Source: Eubacteriales bacterium
Lineage (GTDB): Bacteria > Bacillota > Clostridia > Lachnospirales > Lachnospiraceae
Length of the DNA stretch: 52,132 bases
Reading direction: 5' to 3'
Assembly (NCBI GenBank): GCA_030524175.1
Contig: JAUNHC010000038.1
Coordinates: forward strand, 1 to 52,132
Shown here: one piece after another, positions 25,739-33,860 of the stretch
Layout: every line of letters starts with the position of its first letter
Numbering within the stretch: position 1 is the stretch's first letter
The notes under the pieces: model-generated
What the model saw: the letters and a program-made list of their open reading frames with translations, nothing else
The model's database searches: none
Told to the model about the DNA's origin: nothing
Position numbers and translations under genes: made by a program

Positions 25739-27187
25739 ATGAAAATGATAATTAATGGCCGGAAGACCAGCTCTTCTGACGGTAAGACCCAAAATATAGT
25801 TAACCCTGCCACACTTGAAGTGATCGACAATGTTCCCTGTACAACAGCAGAAGATGTCACAAAAGCAATCGACGGAGCCGTCTGCGCACAGGAAGGATGG
25901 GCTGCTCTTCCTGTCAGGGAACGCTGTGCCATTCTCCGCAGATTTGCAGATATGGTTATGGAAAGACGCCTGGAACTGGGGGAGATCCTTACTAAAGAAG
26001 CAGGAAAGCCATATATGAAGGAAGCAGTGTGGGAGCTGGATTCTGTTGCGTATGTATATCGGGGAGCTTGTGACGTTGCCCTTCATTACTATGGGGCAAC
26101 CATGCCAGTGGGAACAGAACCGGGATATGATGATGATCTGCAGCTCACCATCCATGAGCCACTTGGGACCTTGGCCTGTATTATCCCATATAATTTTCCT
26201 CCTGCAATCTGGGCATTTAAAACAGCAGCAGCTCTGGCAGCAGGCAACACGATTGTGGTGAAGGCACCTTCTTTTGACCCCATGACCTTACTTGTGCTTC
26301 ATGAAATGCTTCATGAGGCAGGACTTCCGGCAGGTGTGGCGCAATGCCTTACCGGCAAGGGTGCTCTGGTAGGTGATCTTTTAGTGGATGATCCCAGAAT
26401 AGCTTGTGTAAACTTTACAGGAAGTACGGAGGCAGGACTTAGCATTGCACAGACAGCAGCCAAACACTTGACGGATTATAAATTCGAACTGGGCGGAAAT
26501 GATCCCTTTATTGTATTTGAAGATGCTGATATGGAGCTGGTGATCAAGGAAGCAGAGGATCAGGCCAGAAACAACCGGCAATGCTGTACCGGCTCTAAAA
26601 GATTTATCGTTCATAATTCCCTAAAAGATGAATTTATAAAGAGACTGAGTGTAGAGCTTGATAAGCTGGTGATCGGTGACCCAATGGACCCTAATGTAAA
26701 TATGGGACCAATGATTGCGGAACGTGCAGCAAAAAAGGTGGAGGAGCAGGTAAACCTTACTGTATCCCAGGGGGCTAAGATTGTCAGGGGCGGTAAGAGA
26801 AAGGGCGCGTTTTACGAGCCTACGATTCTGTCTGATGTGACCCCGTCTATGGATATTGCACAGAATATGGAAGTATTCGGACCGGTTTGGCCCGTTATTG
26901 GTTTTGATACGGAGGACGAAGCGGTTGCCATTGCCAACAATTCACATTACGGTCTGGGAGGGGGACTATTTTCAAAAAATATTTATACCTGTCTTCAGAC
27001 GGCAAAGAGATTAAAAACAGGTCATGTGGCCATTAATGGCTCTGGTAATTTCAGAGCAGCAGAGCTTCCCTTCGGAGGCGGAAAGAAGATGAGCGGCAAC
27101 AGCCGGGAATCACTGTCCAAGGTAATGGACGAAGTGACTCAGATTAAATCAATTGTATTCAGATATGCTTTTGACGAACGGAAATAA
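25739..27187 (+). CDS. Aldehyde dehydrogenase (1)
   Basis: A 482-aa NAD(P)-dependent aldehyde dehydrogenase of the succinate-semialdehyde/lactaldehyde type. The oxyanion-hole Asn is in IIPYNFP, the general base Glu in FELGGNDP and the catalytic Cys in NRQCCTGSKRF. The residue normally Gly in GQxC is Arg here (NRQCC), unlike its paralogue at 28275. AAAGGAG precedes the start. A plausible role is oxidation of an aldehyde (lactaldehyde, glycolaldehyde) released by the aldolases. The two paralogues are about half identical by eye, so they may act on different aldehydes. Confidence 0.93.
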   Translation: MKMIINGRKTSSSDGKTQNIVNPATLEVIDNVPCTTAEDVTKAIDGAVCAQEGWAALPVRERCAILRRFADMVMERRLELGEILTKEAGKPYMKEAVWELDSVAYVYRGACDVALHYYGATMPVGTEPGYDDDLQLTIHEPLGTLACIIPYNFPPAIWAFKTAAALAAGNTIVVKAPSFDPMTLLVLHEMLHEAGLPAGVAQCLTGKGALVGDLLVDDPRIACVNFTGSTEAGLSIAQTAAKHLTDYKFELGGNDPFIVFEDADMELVIKEAEDQARNNRQCCTGSKRFIVHNSLKDEFIKRLSVELDKLVIGDPMDPNVNMGPMIAERAAKKVEEQVNLTVSQGAKIVRGGKRKGAFYEPTILSDVTPSMDIAQNMEVFGPVWPVIGFDTEDEAVAIANNSHYGLGGGLFSKNIYTCLQTAKRLKTGHVAINGSGNFRAAELPFGGGKKMSGNSRESLSKVMDEVTQIKSIVFRYAFDERK

Positions 27188-27303
27188 AGAAGCGTTGATA
27201 TGCTGCAGCAGTCTGTTATATGGGATTCAGGACAGCCGGGATAATTTTGCTGTCCGAAATATGGCATATGAAACACAATTATTAGAGAGAAGGATATAAA
27301 ATC
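27188..27303 (+). other. Intercistronic gap with stem-loop
   Basis: The 116-base gap holds GGACAGC (27230-27236) pairing with GCTGTCC (27249-27255), a 7-bp stem with a 12-base loop and no T-run. It may be an RNA processing or stability element. A ribosome binding site (GAGAGAAGGA) precedes the aldolase start. Confidence 0.45.
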
Positions 27304-28167
27304 ATGTTAATGAATATGAAGGACCTCCTGGAGGTTGCCAACAGAAATTATTTCGCAGTTCCGGCCTTTAATGTCAGTGACTATTCCATGTTTATGGGAA
27401 TCATGGAGTCCTGTGAAAGGACCGGATCACCTGTGATCATTGAAATCCATCCTCTGGAGCTTGATTTTACGGGAACAGATTTTACGGAAGCTATTGTAAA
27501 ACGAGCATATAAATCACCTGTTCCGGTTTGTTTACACCTTGATCACTGCGGAGATTTCGGAAAATTTATCTGTGCGATCCAGGCAGGTTTTACCTCGGTA
27601 ATGTTTGACGGCTCAGGTCTTCCTTTTGAGGAGAATATGGCAGGTGCAAAAAAGATTGTGGAAATTGCACATCCGGCAAATGTTTCTGTGGAGGCAGAAC
27701 TTGGCACCATCGGCTCTGCCGATGATCAGGCAGAGACGGGGGCAGAGCAGATCATTTATACAAATCCAGAGGATGCCGTGAAATTTGTGCAGGAGACAGG
27801 GGTGGATACACTGGCTGTGGCGATCGGTACCTCGCACGGTCTTTATCCTGGAGGTATGACACCAAAACTAAGACTGGACATCCTTAAGGATATTAAAGCC
27901 AAGGTCAGTATTCCGTTGGTCCTCCATGGCGGCTCCAATAATTCAGATGAAGAAATCAAGGAATCTGTGAAACTTGGTATTAATAAGATTAATATCTCCA
28001 GTGATATCAAGGCTGCTTACTACGATAAAATGCGGGAGGTATTAGAGGACCGGAGCCTCAGGGAGCCTAATATCATTCAGCCCTTCTGCATGGAAGCAAT
28101 GCAGAAGGTGGTGGAACATAAGCTGGAGCTGTTCCGGACTATGGGCAAGGCAGCATTATATAAGTGA
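27304..28167 (+). CDS. Class II aldolase (fructose-bisphosphate/tagatose-bisphosphate type)
   Basis: The 287-aa zinc aldolase cleaves a ketose (bis)phosphate or related substrate into triose units. Zinc and catalytic motifs are present: HLDHCGD (catalytic Asp and first His), EAELGTIG, GTSHGLYPGG and LHGGSNNSDEEI. The length matches GatY/KbaY/Fba enzymes. Which sugar bisphosphate it uses is not clear; its place behind the PfkB kinase makes a pathway ketose phosphate more likely than glycolytic fructose bisphosphate. The next open frame starts at the stop, but the true aldehyde dehydrogenase start is about 110 bases later. Confidence 0.92.
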   Translation: MLMNMKDLLEVANRNYFAVPAFNVSDYSMFMGIMESCERTGSPVIIEIHPLELDFTGTDFTEAIVKRAYKSPVPVCLHLDHCGDFGKFICAIQAGFTSVMFDGSGLPFEENMAGAKKIVEIAHPANVSVEAELGTIGSADDQAETGAEQIIYTNPEDAVKFVQETGVDTLAVAIGTSHGLYPGGMTPKLRLDILKDIKAKVSIPLVLHGGSNNSDEEIKESVKLGINKINISSDIKAAYYDKMREVLEDRSLREPNIIQPFCMEAMQKVVEHKLELFRTMGKAALYK

Positions 28168-28274
28168 AACCATGTAACTATTCAGAAGATTTGATGTGTG
28201 CACTGGGGCACAGTGACGGTCAAGGCTATGAATCGTTATTAAACAATTATCTTTACAGGCAGGAGAAAAACAGT

Positions 28275-29729
28275 ATGAAAATGTTGATCAGTGGTAATTG
28301 GGTGGATTCGTCCAATAACGAAACAATCGAAGTAACAAATCCATATGACGGCAGCTTCCTGGATTCTGTTCCCAATGGGGCAAAGGCTGACGTGGACAGA
28401 GCCATTGCAGATGCGGTTCAGGCACAGAAGGAATGGAATAAAATAATTGTCCGTGAACGTGCCGTGATTCTGCGCAGGTATCTGGGCCTTCTGGAACAAC
28501 ACCGTGAAGAACTGGCAAAGACGCTCACTCTTGAAACAGGAAAGCCGATTTTTGATTCCTATGGAGAAATTGATTCTGTGTATATGACGTTTGAAAGCTC
28601 CATTGAGATTGTGAAGCATCATTACGGAAAATCTATGCCAATGGGCATCGAAGGCGGCTATGACAACGACCTGCAGGTGACGATCCATGAGCCTCTGGGA
28701 GTGATCGCCTGTGTGGTTCCCTTTAATTTTCCTGCTGCATTGTGGGCATTTAAGGCCGGTCCGGCTCTTATGGCCGGAAATGCAATTGTTGTGAAGCCAG
28801 CAACATCTAATCCCTTGACAGTTCTTAAACTGATGGGGCTGCTGGTGGAGGCCGGCGTCACCAAAGGGGCAGTACAGTGTCTTACCGGACATGGAGCTAC
28901 AGTGGGAAACTGGATTTCCGATAATCCTGCAATTGCGCAGGTAAATCTTACCGGTGGTGTAGAGGCCGGAAAAGAAATTGCAAGACATGCAGCAGAAAAC
29001 CTTACGGCTTATAAATTTGAGCTTGGGGGAAATGATCCTCTCATTATCTGTGCAGACTGTGACATGGATCTGGCAGTGAACGAGGCAGGGGATAAAACCC
29101 GTAATGCAGGCCAGTGCTGCTCCGGTGCCAAGAGATTTATAATCCATGAGTCTATTAAGGATGAATTTGTGAAAAGACTGATCGAAGAACGTCTCAAGAC
29201 AGTGAAAGAGGGGAATCTGATGGATATCAATACGGATTTCGGTGTCTTGATCAGCGAAAAGGCTGCAAAAGAGGTGGAGAGTCAGGTTCAGCATACTGTT
29301 GACCAGGGGGCTGAATTGGTGTACGGAGGGATAAGAAGAGGGGCGTATTACATGCCCACCGTTCTGGTCAACTGTACAAAGGATATGGATATCTGCAGGA
29401 ATATGGAAGTGTTCGGGCCTGTTTTTCCTATCTTTACCTTCAAAACCCTTGATGAGGCCATCGAGATTGCCGAAACCTCCGATTATGGGCTGAGTTCCGG
29501 TGTGATCACCAATAATCTGCAGGATGCTATGAAGGTGGCAGCCAGCCTTCGTACCGGTATGGTGGCAGTAAACGGTTCCGGAGGATTCCGAGCACAGGAA
29601 CTGCCCTTTGGCGGCGGAAAGAAGATGAGCGGAAACAGCCGTGAGTGCATGTCTTCTGTACTTGAAGAAGTAACACAGGAAAAATCCATTATTTTCAGAT
29701 ATGCTATGAAAAAATACAACGAAGAATAA
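28275..29729 (+). CDS. Aldehyde dehydrogenase (2)
   Basis: A 484-aa aldehyde dehydrogenase, close paralogue of the gene at 25739. Key residues: Asn in VVPFNFP, Glu in FELGGNDP and catalytic Cys in GQCCSGAKRF, the canonical pattern. ATG 28275 is chosen because AGGAGAAAAA precedes it; a GTG at 28164 would add 37 residues not seen in the paralogue. Both end in a similar tail (EVTQ-K-IIFRYA type). Two such enzymes around the class II aldolase suggest two aldehyde products or partial redundancy. Confidence 0.93.
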   Translation: MKMLISGNWVDSSNNETIEVTNPYDGSFLDSVPNGAKADVDRAIADAVQAQKEWNKIIVRERAVILRRYLGLLEQHREELAKTLTLETGKPIFDSYGEIDSVYMTFESSIEIVKHHYGKSMPMGIEGGYDNDLQVTIHEPLGVIACVVPFNFPAALWAFKAGPALMAGNAIVVKPATSNPLTVLKLMGLLVEAGVTKGAVQCLTGHGATVGNWISDNPAIAQVNLTGGVEAGKEIARHAAENLTAYKFELGGNDPLIICADCDMDLAVNEAGDKTRNAGQCCSGAKRFIIHESIKDEFVKRLIEERLKTVKEGNLMDINTDFGVLISEKAAKEVESQVQHTVDQGAELVYGGIRRGAYYMPTVLVNCTKDMDICRNMEVFGPVFPIFTFKTLDEAIEIAETSDYGLSSGVITNNLQDAMKVAASLRTGMVAVNGSGGFRAQELPFGGGKKMSGNSRECMSSVLEEVTQEKSIIFRYAMKKYNEE

Positions 29730-29752
29730 ACAGTTGCAGTAAGGAGAAAAGA

Positions 29753-30631
29753 ATGAAAAAATTCACAGGGATCTACCCGGCCTTGATCACTCCCTTTGAT
29801 GAAAAAGGGAGAATCAATCCGGAAATGGTGAAAGCGGTGGTTGACAGCTGTCTGGCAAAGGGTGTGAGCGGATTTTATGTAGGTGGAAGTACAGGGGAAT
29901 CCTATCTGCTGTCTGCTGATGAACGAAGGTTTATGCTGGAGCAGGTTGTGAAAGCCGTGGACGGACGGGGAGCAGTTATTGCAAACATAGGTGTTTTTGC
30001 CACCTCACAGGGTATTGAACTGGCAAAGCATGCAGAATCTTTGGGTGTATCGGCAGTTTCCTCTGTCCCTCCCTTTTATTTTCCCTTTAACATGGAGGAA
30101 TATGTGCAGTATTACAATGACCTTGCCGGCAGTGTGTCTGTGCCGGTGATCATTTACAATATTCCCGCTATGTCAGGCATCACCTTCAAGACCAGCGATA
30201 TTCAGCGGTTTTTTGCCAATGATAAGATTATCGGTATGAAGCACACCAGCTATGATTTGTTTCAGCTTCAAAGAGTTCTGAAAGAATATCCGCAGAAAAG
30301 TATTTTCTGTGGTCATGATGAACTGTTCTTAAGCGCAGCGGCAGTAGGAGTACAGGCAGGAATCGGCTCCACCTTTAATTTTATGGCAGAGAAGTTTGTA
30401 AAAATACAGAAACTTGTGTCCGAAAACAAATGGACAGAGGCTGCAGATATCCAGGATGAAGCAAATGCCGTGATAGAAGCTCTTTGTAAGGTCGGTGTAT
30501 TCAAGGGAATTAAAGCAGCCTTGAAGCTTCAGGGATTCGATTGCGGTGAGTGCAGAAAGCCCTTTCAGCCATTGAAGAAAGAACAGATAAGTATGCTTGA
30601 GAAAGTTCTTGATGAGAATTGTTGTCTGTAA
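29753..30631 (+). CDS. DapA/NanA-family 2-keto acid aldolase (N-acetylneuraminate lyase-like)
   Basis: The 292-aa class I aldolase forms a Schiff base with pyruvate-containing substrates. The pyruvate-binding loop YVGGSTGES, Tyr135 (IIYNIP) and Schiff-base Lys163 (GMKHTS) are present. The region from DLFQLQRVLK to GIGSTFNFM follows N-acetylneuraminate lyases rather than dihydrodipicolinate synthase. In this setting, beside an acid-sugar dehydratase, a 2-keto-3-deoxy-aldonate is the likelier substrate; sialic acid cannot be ruled out, but no other sialic acid genes are nearby. AAGGAGA precedes the start. It is the last gene before a terminator. Confidence 0.88.
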   Translation: MKKFTGIYPALITPFDEKGRINPEMVKAVVDSCLAKGVSGFYVGGSTGESYLLSADERRFMLEQVVKAVDGRGAVIANIGVFATSQGIELAKHAESLGVSAVSSVPPFYFPFNMEEYVQYYNDLAGSVSVPVIIYNIPAMSGITFKTSDIQRFFANDKIIGMKHTSYDLFQLQRVLKEYPQKSIFCGHDELFLSAAAVGVQAGIGSTFNFMAEKFVKIQKLVSENKWTEAADIQDEANAVIEALCKVGVFKGIKAALKLQGFDCGECRKPFQPLKKEQISMLEKVLDENCCL

Positions 30632-30648
30632 AAATAAGATATTGTAAT

Positions 30649-30687
30649 AACAAGGCGTGGGACTTTAGAGTTCTGCGCCTTGTTTTG
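30649..30687 (+). terminator. Rho-independent terminator closing the catabolic operon
   Basis: AACAAGGCG (30649-30657) pairs with CGCCTTGTT (30676-30684) around an 18-base loop, followed by TT and GG. It starts 17 bases after the aldolase stop. Confidence 0.85.
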
Positions 30688-30804
30688 GTAGGAATCATTC
30701 TTTGAAATAGTCGGATATATACCAGCGAATTTGGATAAATTAGCCAAACTATAAAGCTAAAACAAAGCACTTTCACCAAATAATAGGAAATATGCGTAAA
30801 TATA

Positions 30805-30861
30805 TTGACAATTTAAAAATGCCAGTATATTATATAAGCAAGATGAGTAAACGTTTACTCA
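30805..30861 (+). promoter_or_regulatory. Promoter with LacI-type operator 1 for the second importer operon
   Basis: TTGACA (30805-30810), a 17-base spacer and TATTAT (30828-30833) form a promoter. The perfect 18-bp palindrome TGAGTAAACGTTTACTCA (30844-30861) begins about where transcription should start, with the central CpG typical of LacI-family sites. Binding here would block initiation. The half-site TGNGTAAAC recurs before the LacI gene at 37507. Confidence 0.85.
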
Positions 30862-30962
30862 AAGTTATGAAATAAAAGTCGAAATAACATATTTAGATAC
30901 ATTTTTTAACTGGAAATTACTGGAAATATGCTGATTTTAATAGAGGGTAATAAAGAGAGAAA

Positions 30963-30980
30963 AAAGTAAGCGTTAACATA
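30963..30980 (+). promoter_or_regulatory. LacI-type operator 2 (weaker)
   Basis: A site centred on GTAAGCGTTAAC (30966-30977) is an imperfect LacI-like dyad, 119 bases centre to centre from operator 1. It could serve as an auxiliary site for a looped repressor complex. Match quality is lower than for operators 1 and 3. Confidence 0.5.
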
Positions 30981-31051
30981 TATATTTAAAAATCACCCTG
31001 GCCATGGGAGTTTTATATAATGCTAAATTTGAAAAAGAAGGAGGTAACAAG

Positions 31052-31777
31052 ATGAAATTTGATTTGAGTAAGGTAAAAACTATTGATCTTTCGCATAGGG
31101 TAATCCCTTTGAAGGATCCGGTGTCTCCCGACGACATCGCAGAGGCAGTGGCAACAGAAGGGCTGGTGTGGCCGTTGTTTGAATACGGCTCCTATGTAGA
31201 TAATTCAATCGCTCAGGTTGTTAAGCTGAAAACGCATGTGAAAACGCATATTGAATCACCATGGCATTTGAACCATGCCGGAAAATGTATGAGTGATTAT
31301 ACTCCGGACCGCTTTTTTGGAAGAGCTGTAAATATGTATTTTGATGTGGAACCGGGAACACTGATCACCAGAGAGATGGCAGAAAAAGTTGATAATGGCC
31401 GATTGAGAAAAGGTGACATAGTGATTGTTCACACCAGCTGCGATGAAAGCCTGCATGAATCTGAATTCAGTTCTAAAATTGATTTTCCTATGATTTCTAA
31501 CGGATTTGCGGAATATGTAATTGAGAAGGGTATAAAGCTTTGGGGGCAGGATAATTCAATAAATGTAGGATATTGGGAGGATTATAATGGACGGAGATGC
31601 AGGGCTCATGATCTTATGCTTGAAAATGATATTCCGCTGCTTGAAATGATGACAAATCTTGATGCTTTAACCCAGGACACTGTCTTACTGCTGGCAATTC
31701 CAGGACTTATGAAATTCGAAGGCATTGATGCTTCTCCATGCGTGGCGGTTGCACTGGAAGGATTTGAATTACTTTAA
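31052..31777 (+). CDS. Cyclase-family (kynurenine formamidase-like) hydrolase
   Basis: The 241-aa metal-dependent hydrolase belongs to the cyclase family. The metal motif appears as HVKTHIESPWH, a variant of HxGTHxDxPxH with Glu where Asp is usual. A second region DIVIVHTSCDES and a C-terminal acidic patch complete the fold. Related enzymes hydrolyse amides, esters or lactones. As the first gene of the LacI-controlled importer operon it may open a lactone or amide of the imported compound; the substrate is unknown. AAGGAGG (31039-31045) fixes the start at ATG 31052. Confidence 0.85.
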   Translation: MKFDLSKVKTIDLSHRVIPLKDPVSPDDIAEAVATEGLVWPLFEYGSYVDNSIAQVVKLKTHVKTHIESPWHLNHAGKCMSDYTPDRFFGRAVNMYFDVEPGTLITREMAEKVDNGRLRKGDIVIVHTSCDESLHESEFSSKIDFPMISNGFAEYVIEKGIKLWGQDNSINVGYWEDYNGRRCRAHDLMLENDIPLLEMMTNLDALTQDTVLLLAIPGLMKFEGIDASPCVAVALEGFELL

Positions 31778-31819
31778 ATGATCGTATAGGATAGCAGTTT
31801 GAAAAGGAGGAATTTACAT

Positions 31820-32797
31820 ATGAAAAAACAAATAGGTAAGATGCTAACAGCCCTTCTGACAATTACTGTAATGGGTTCAATGGCGATTGTGCCTGCAAGT
31901 GCAGAGGAATCCGGGAAGGTGATCGCGTATATTACAAGAGAGATGGGGGACGATGCCGGACAGATCATTGTAGAGAAAGGTGTGCGCGAGGGAGTTGAGG
32001 ATGCAGGCTGTACATATCAGCTGATGACAGTAAATTCCATAAATGAGGTCTCTGAACAGGCTGATTTAATAGAACAGGCTATTGCGATGAAAGTAGACGG
32101 TATCATAGTTAATCCAAATGATGGGACAACTTGCCTGGAAGCCATTAAGGCTGCTACAGATGCCGGAATTCCGGTGGCAACAGTAGATGGCAGTCTGGAT
32201 TCAGGATATGAAGACTATTATGTGACCCAGGTAGCTAACGATAATGCAAAGGCCGGGAAACAGGCGGCTGAAATCCTGACAACGCTGTGCCCTGAGGGCG
32301 GAAAATATATTTGTGTCAGAGGGGTCAATGGTTCAGTGGTACTAGACACCAGGACAGACTGTTTCAAAGAGGGACTGGAAGGCTCGAAATGGGAATGCGT
32401 GGGCGATATGAACAATGAGAGTTCAGACAATGATGGCGCTATGACAGTAGTGGAGAATATGCTTGCAGCTGCCGCATACGATGTAGATGTTATTTTTGTA
32501 TCAGCTGACAGCTGGTTTCCAGGTATTGCACAAGCATTAGAAGATGCGGATATGACAGAACAGATAAAGCTGGTAGGAATAGATGCCTCCAAGGTCGGTC
32601 TTAGCTATATGGAGTCTGGATTATGTATCGGGGAAGCGCAGGTAAATCTTGGCGCATGCGGCGGTATGGCGGCTGAAATTGTATGCAGTATCGCAAAGGG
32701 TGACACAACAGCCGAGGATTATGAGCCAGTGACGATTGTAGACACGTCTATTGTATATGAAGAAGATATTGAAACAGCATATGAAATTGCATTCTAA
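31820..32797 (+). CDS. Sugar ABC transporter substrate-binding protein (Peripla_BP_4) of the second importer
   Basis: The 325-aa binding protein has a signal peptide ending in IVPASAEES (about residue 27) and no lipobox cysteine. The mature part begins VIAYITREMGDDAGQII, with VDGIIVNPNDGT, IPVATVDG and ICVRGVNGS marking the ribose-binding class. AAAGGAGG (31803-31810) supports ATG 31820. It is the second gene of the LacI-regulated operon. It differs clearly in sequence from the binding protein at 16647, so the two importers should take different ligands. Confidence 0.92.
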   Translation: MKKQIGKMLTALLTITVMGSMAIVPASAEESGKVIAYITREMGDDAGQIIVEKGVREGVEDAGCTYQLMTVNSINEVSEQADLIEQAIAMKVDGIIVNPNDGTTCLEAIKAATDAGIPVATVDGSLDSGYEDYYVTQVANDNAKAGKQAAEILTTLCPEGGKYICVRGVNGSVVLDTRTDCFKEGLEGSKWECVGDMNNESSDNDGAMTVVENMLAAAAYDVDVIFVSADSWFPGIAQALEDADMTEQIKLVGIDASKVGLSYMESGLCIGEAQVNLGACGGMAAEIVCSIAKGDTTAEDYEPVTIVDTSIVYEEDIETAYEIAF

Positions 32798-32834
32798 ATA
32801 TCGGTGCAAGGAATACACAATGCAGCAAGGAATG

Positions 32835-32862
32835 GGGACTTTTGCAGGATGACAAAAGTCCC
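32835..32862 (+). other. Intercistronic stem-loop between binding protein and permease genes
   Basis: GGGACTTTTG (32835-32844) and CAAAAGTCCC (32853-32862) form a perfect 10-bp stem with an 8-base loop, followed by TTATATAAAATATAGG. It can act as a partial terminator or mRNA-stabilising structure so that binding protein exceeds permease. Confidence 0.7.
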
Positions 32863-32885
32863 TTATATAAAATATAGGTGAGCTT

Positions 32886-33839
32886 ATGAAAAAAGAGGGA
32901 AAAAATAAAGCTATTATGGAAGCGGCACTTCTGCTTGCTCTATTTGCTGTCATATGTATTTTTGTGCCTGGATTTCTGTCAAAAGCTAATCTTTTGAACG
33001 TACTGCGACAGGCGTCTTATACAGTGATTCCAGCAGTTGCTCTCACCATGGTGATCATCACTTCCGGTATCAATTTGTCCTTGGGAGGAATTATGTCTTT
33101 GGCAGGTGTTCTTGGGGCAATTTTAATAAACAAGAATCTTTCGCCAGTTGTGGTCTTTATTATAGTAGGTGTGATGGGAATTGCCTGCGGCATACTTAAT
33201 GGTTATCTGATCGCCCAGATGCGTCTTCCTGCTTTTATCTGTACATATACGGTTGGTCAGATTGCCGCGGGATTGGCGTTGCTGATATGTAATGCCAAGG
33301 CGGTCAGAGTGTCAGATCCGGATTTTATTGCGTTTGGAAATGCAAGGGTGTTCGGAGTACAGCTGATTATTTTTATTGCTGCTATTTTTGCATTGGGTGC
33401 TTGGTTTTTGCTTCACCGAACTCCATTTGGAATCCGGGTATATGCGTTAGGCAATAATGAAACTATTTTAAGACAGGAAGGCATCAGTATTGTCAAACTC
33501 CAGATTATCATTTATTCGCTTAGCTGTTTATTTTCTGCTCTTTGCGGAGTACTTTTGATGGCAAGGCTGGGTTCAGGATCTCCTGTGCAGGGAGAGGATT
33601 ATACACTTACTTGTATTGCAGCATGTGTGATTGGCGGAGTGGATATGGCGGGTGGTTATGGACGGATTCCTAATACAGTGGTGGGATCAATTATTATCTG
33701 TATTATTAATAATATATTAAATTTACTGGCAATAAACAACAATCTTCAGCAAATCATATTAGGGAGCTTAATTATAATCCTTGTGGGAATGAGTGCTTTT
33801 TCCGCACAGGGGAGGCTGAAGCTGCAGGCAAAATATTAG
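32886..33839 (+). CDS. Sugar ABC transporter permease A (BPD_transp_2)
   Basis: A 317-aa membrane protein with about eight to ten hydrophobic segments, RbsC-like in length. Features include TSGINLSLGGIMSL, QMRLPAFICTY and the cytoplasmic loop YALGNNETILRQEG. It is followed after 21 bases by a second, different permease, which suggests a heterodimeric channel. The start ATG is preceded by a modest TAGGTGAG site. Confidence 0.92.
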   Translation: MKKEGKNKAIMEAALLLALFAVICIFVPGFLSKANLLNVLRQASYTVIPAVALTMVIITSGINLSLGGIMSLAGVLGAILINKNLSPVVVFIIVGVMGIACGILNGYLIAQMRLPAFICTYTVGQIAAGLALLICNAKAVRVSDPDFIAFGNARVFGVQLIIFIAAIFALGAWFLLHRTPFGIRVYALGNNETILRQEGISIVKLQIIIYSLSCLFSALCGVLLMARLGSGSPVQGEDYTLTCIAACVIGGVDMAGGYGRIPNTVVGSIIICIINNILNLLAINNNLQQIILGSLIIILVGMSAFSAQGRLKLQAKY

Positions 33840-33860
33840 TGTCTGGGATAGGAGCAGTTT

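Noticed and set aside
28239-29294. 351-codon open frame on the minus strand
   Set aside because: Lies fully opposite the aldehyde dehydrogenase at 28275, has no family motif and is Cys/His-rich as expected for an antisense shadow.
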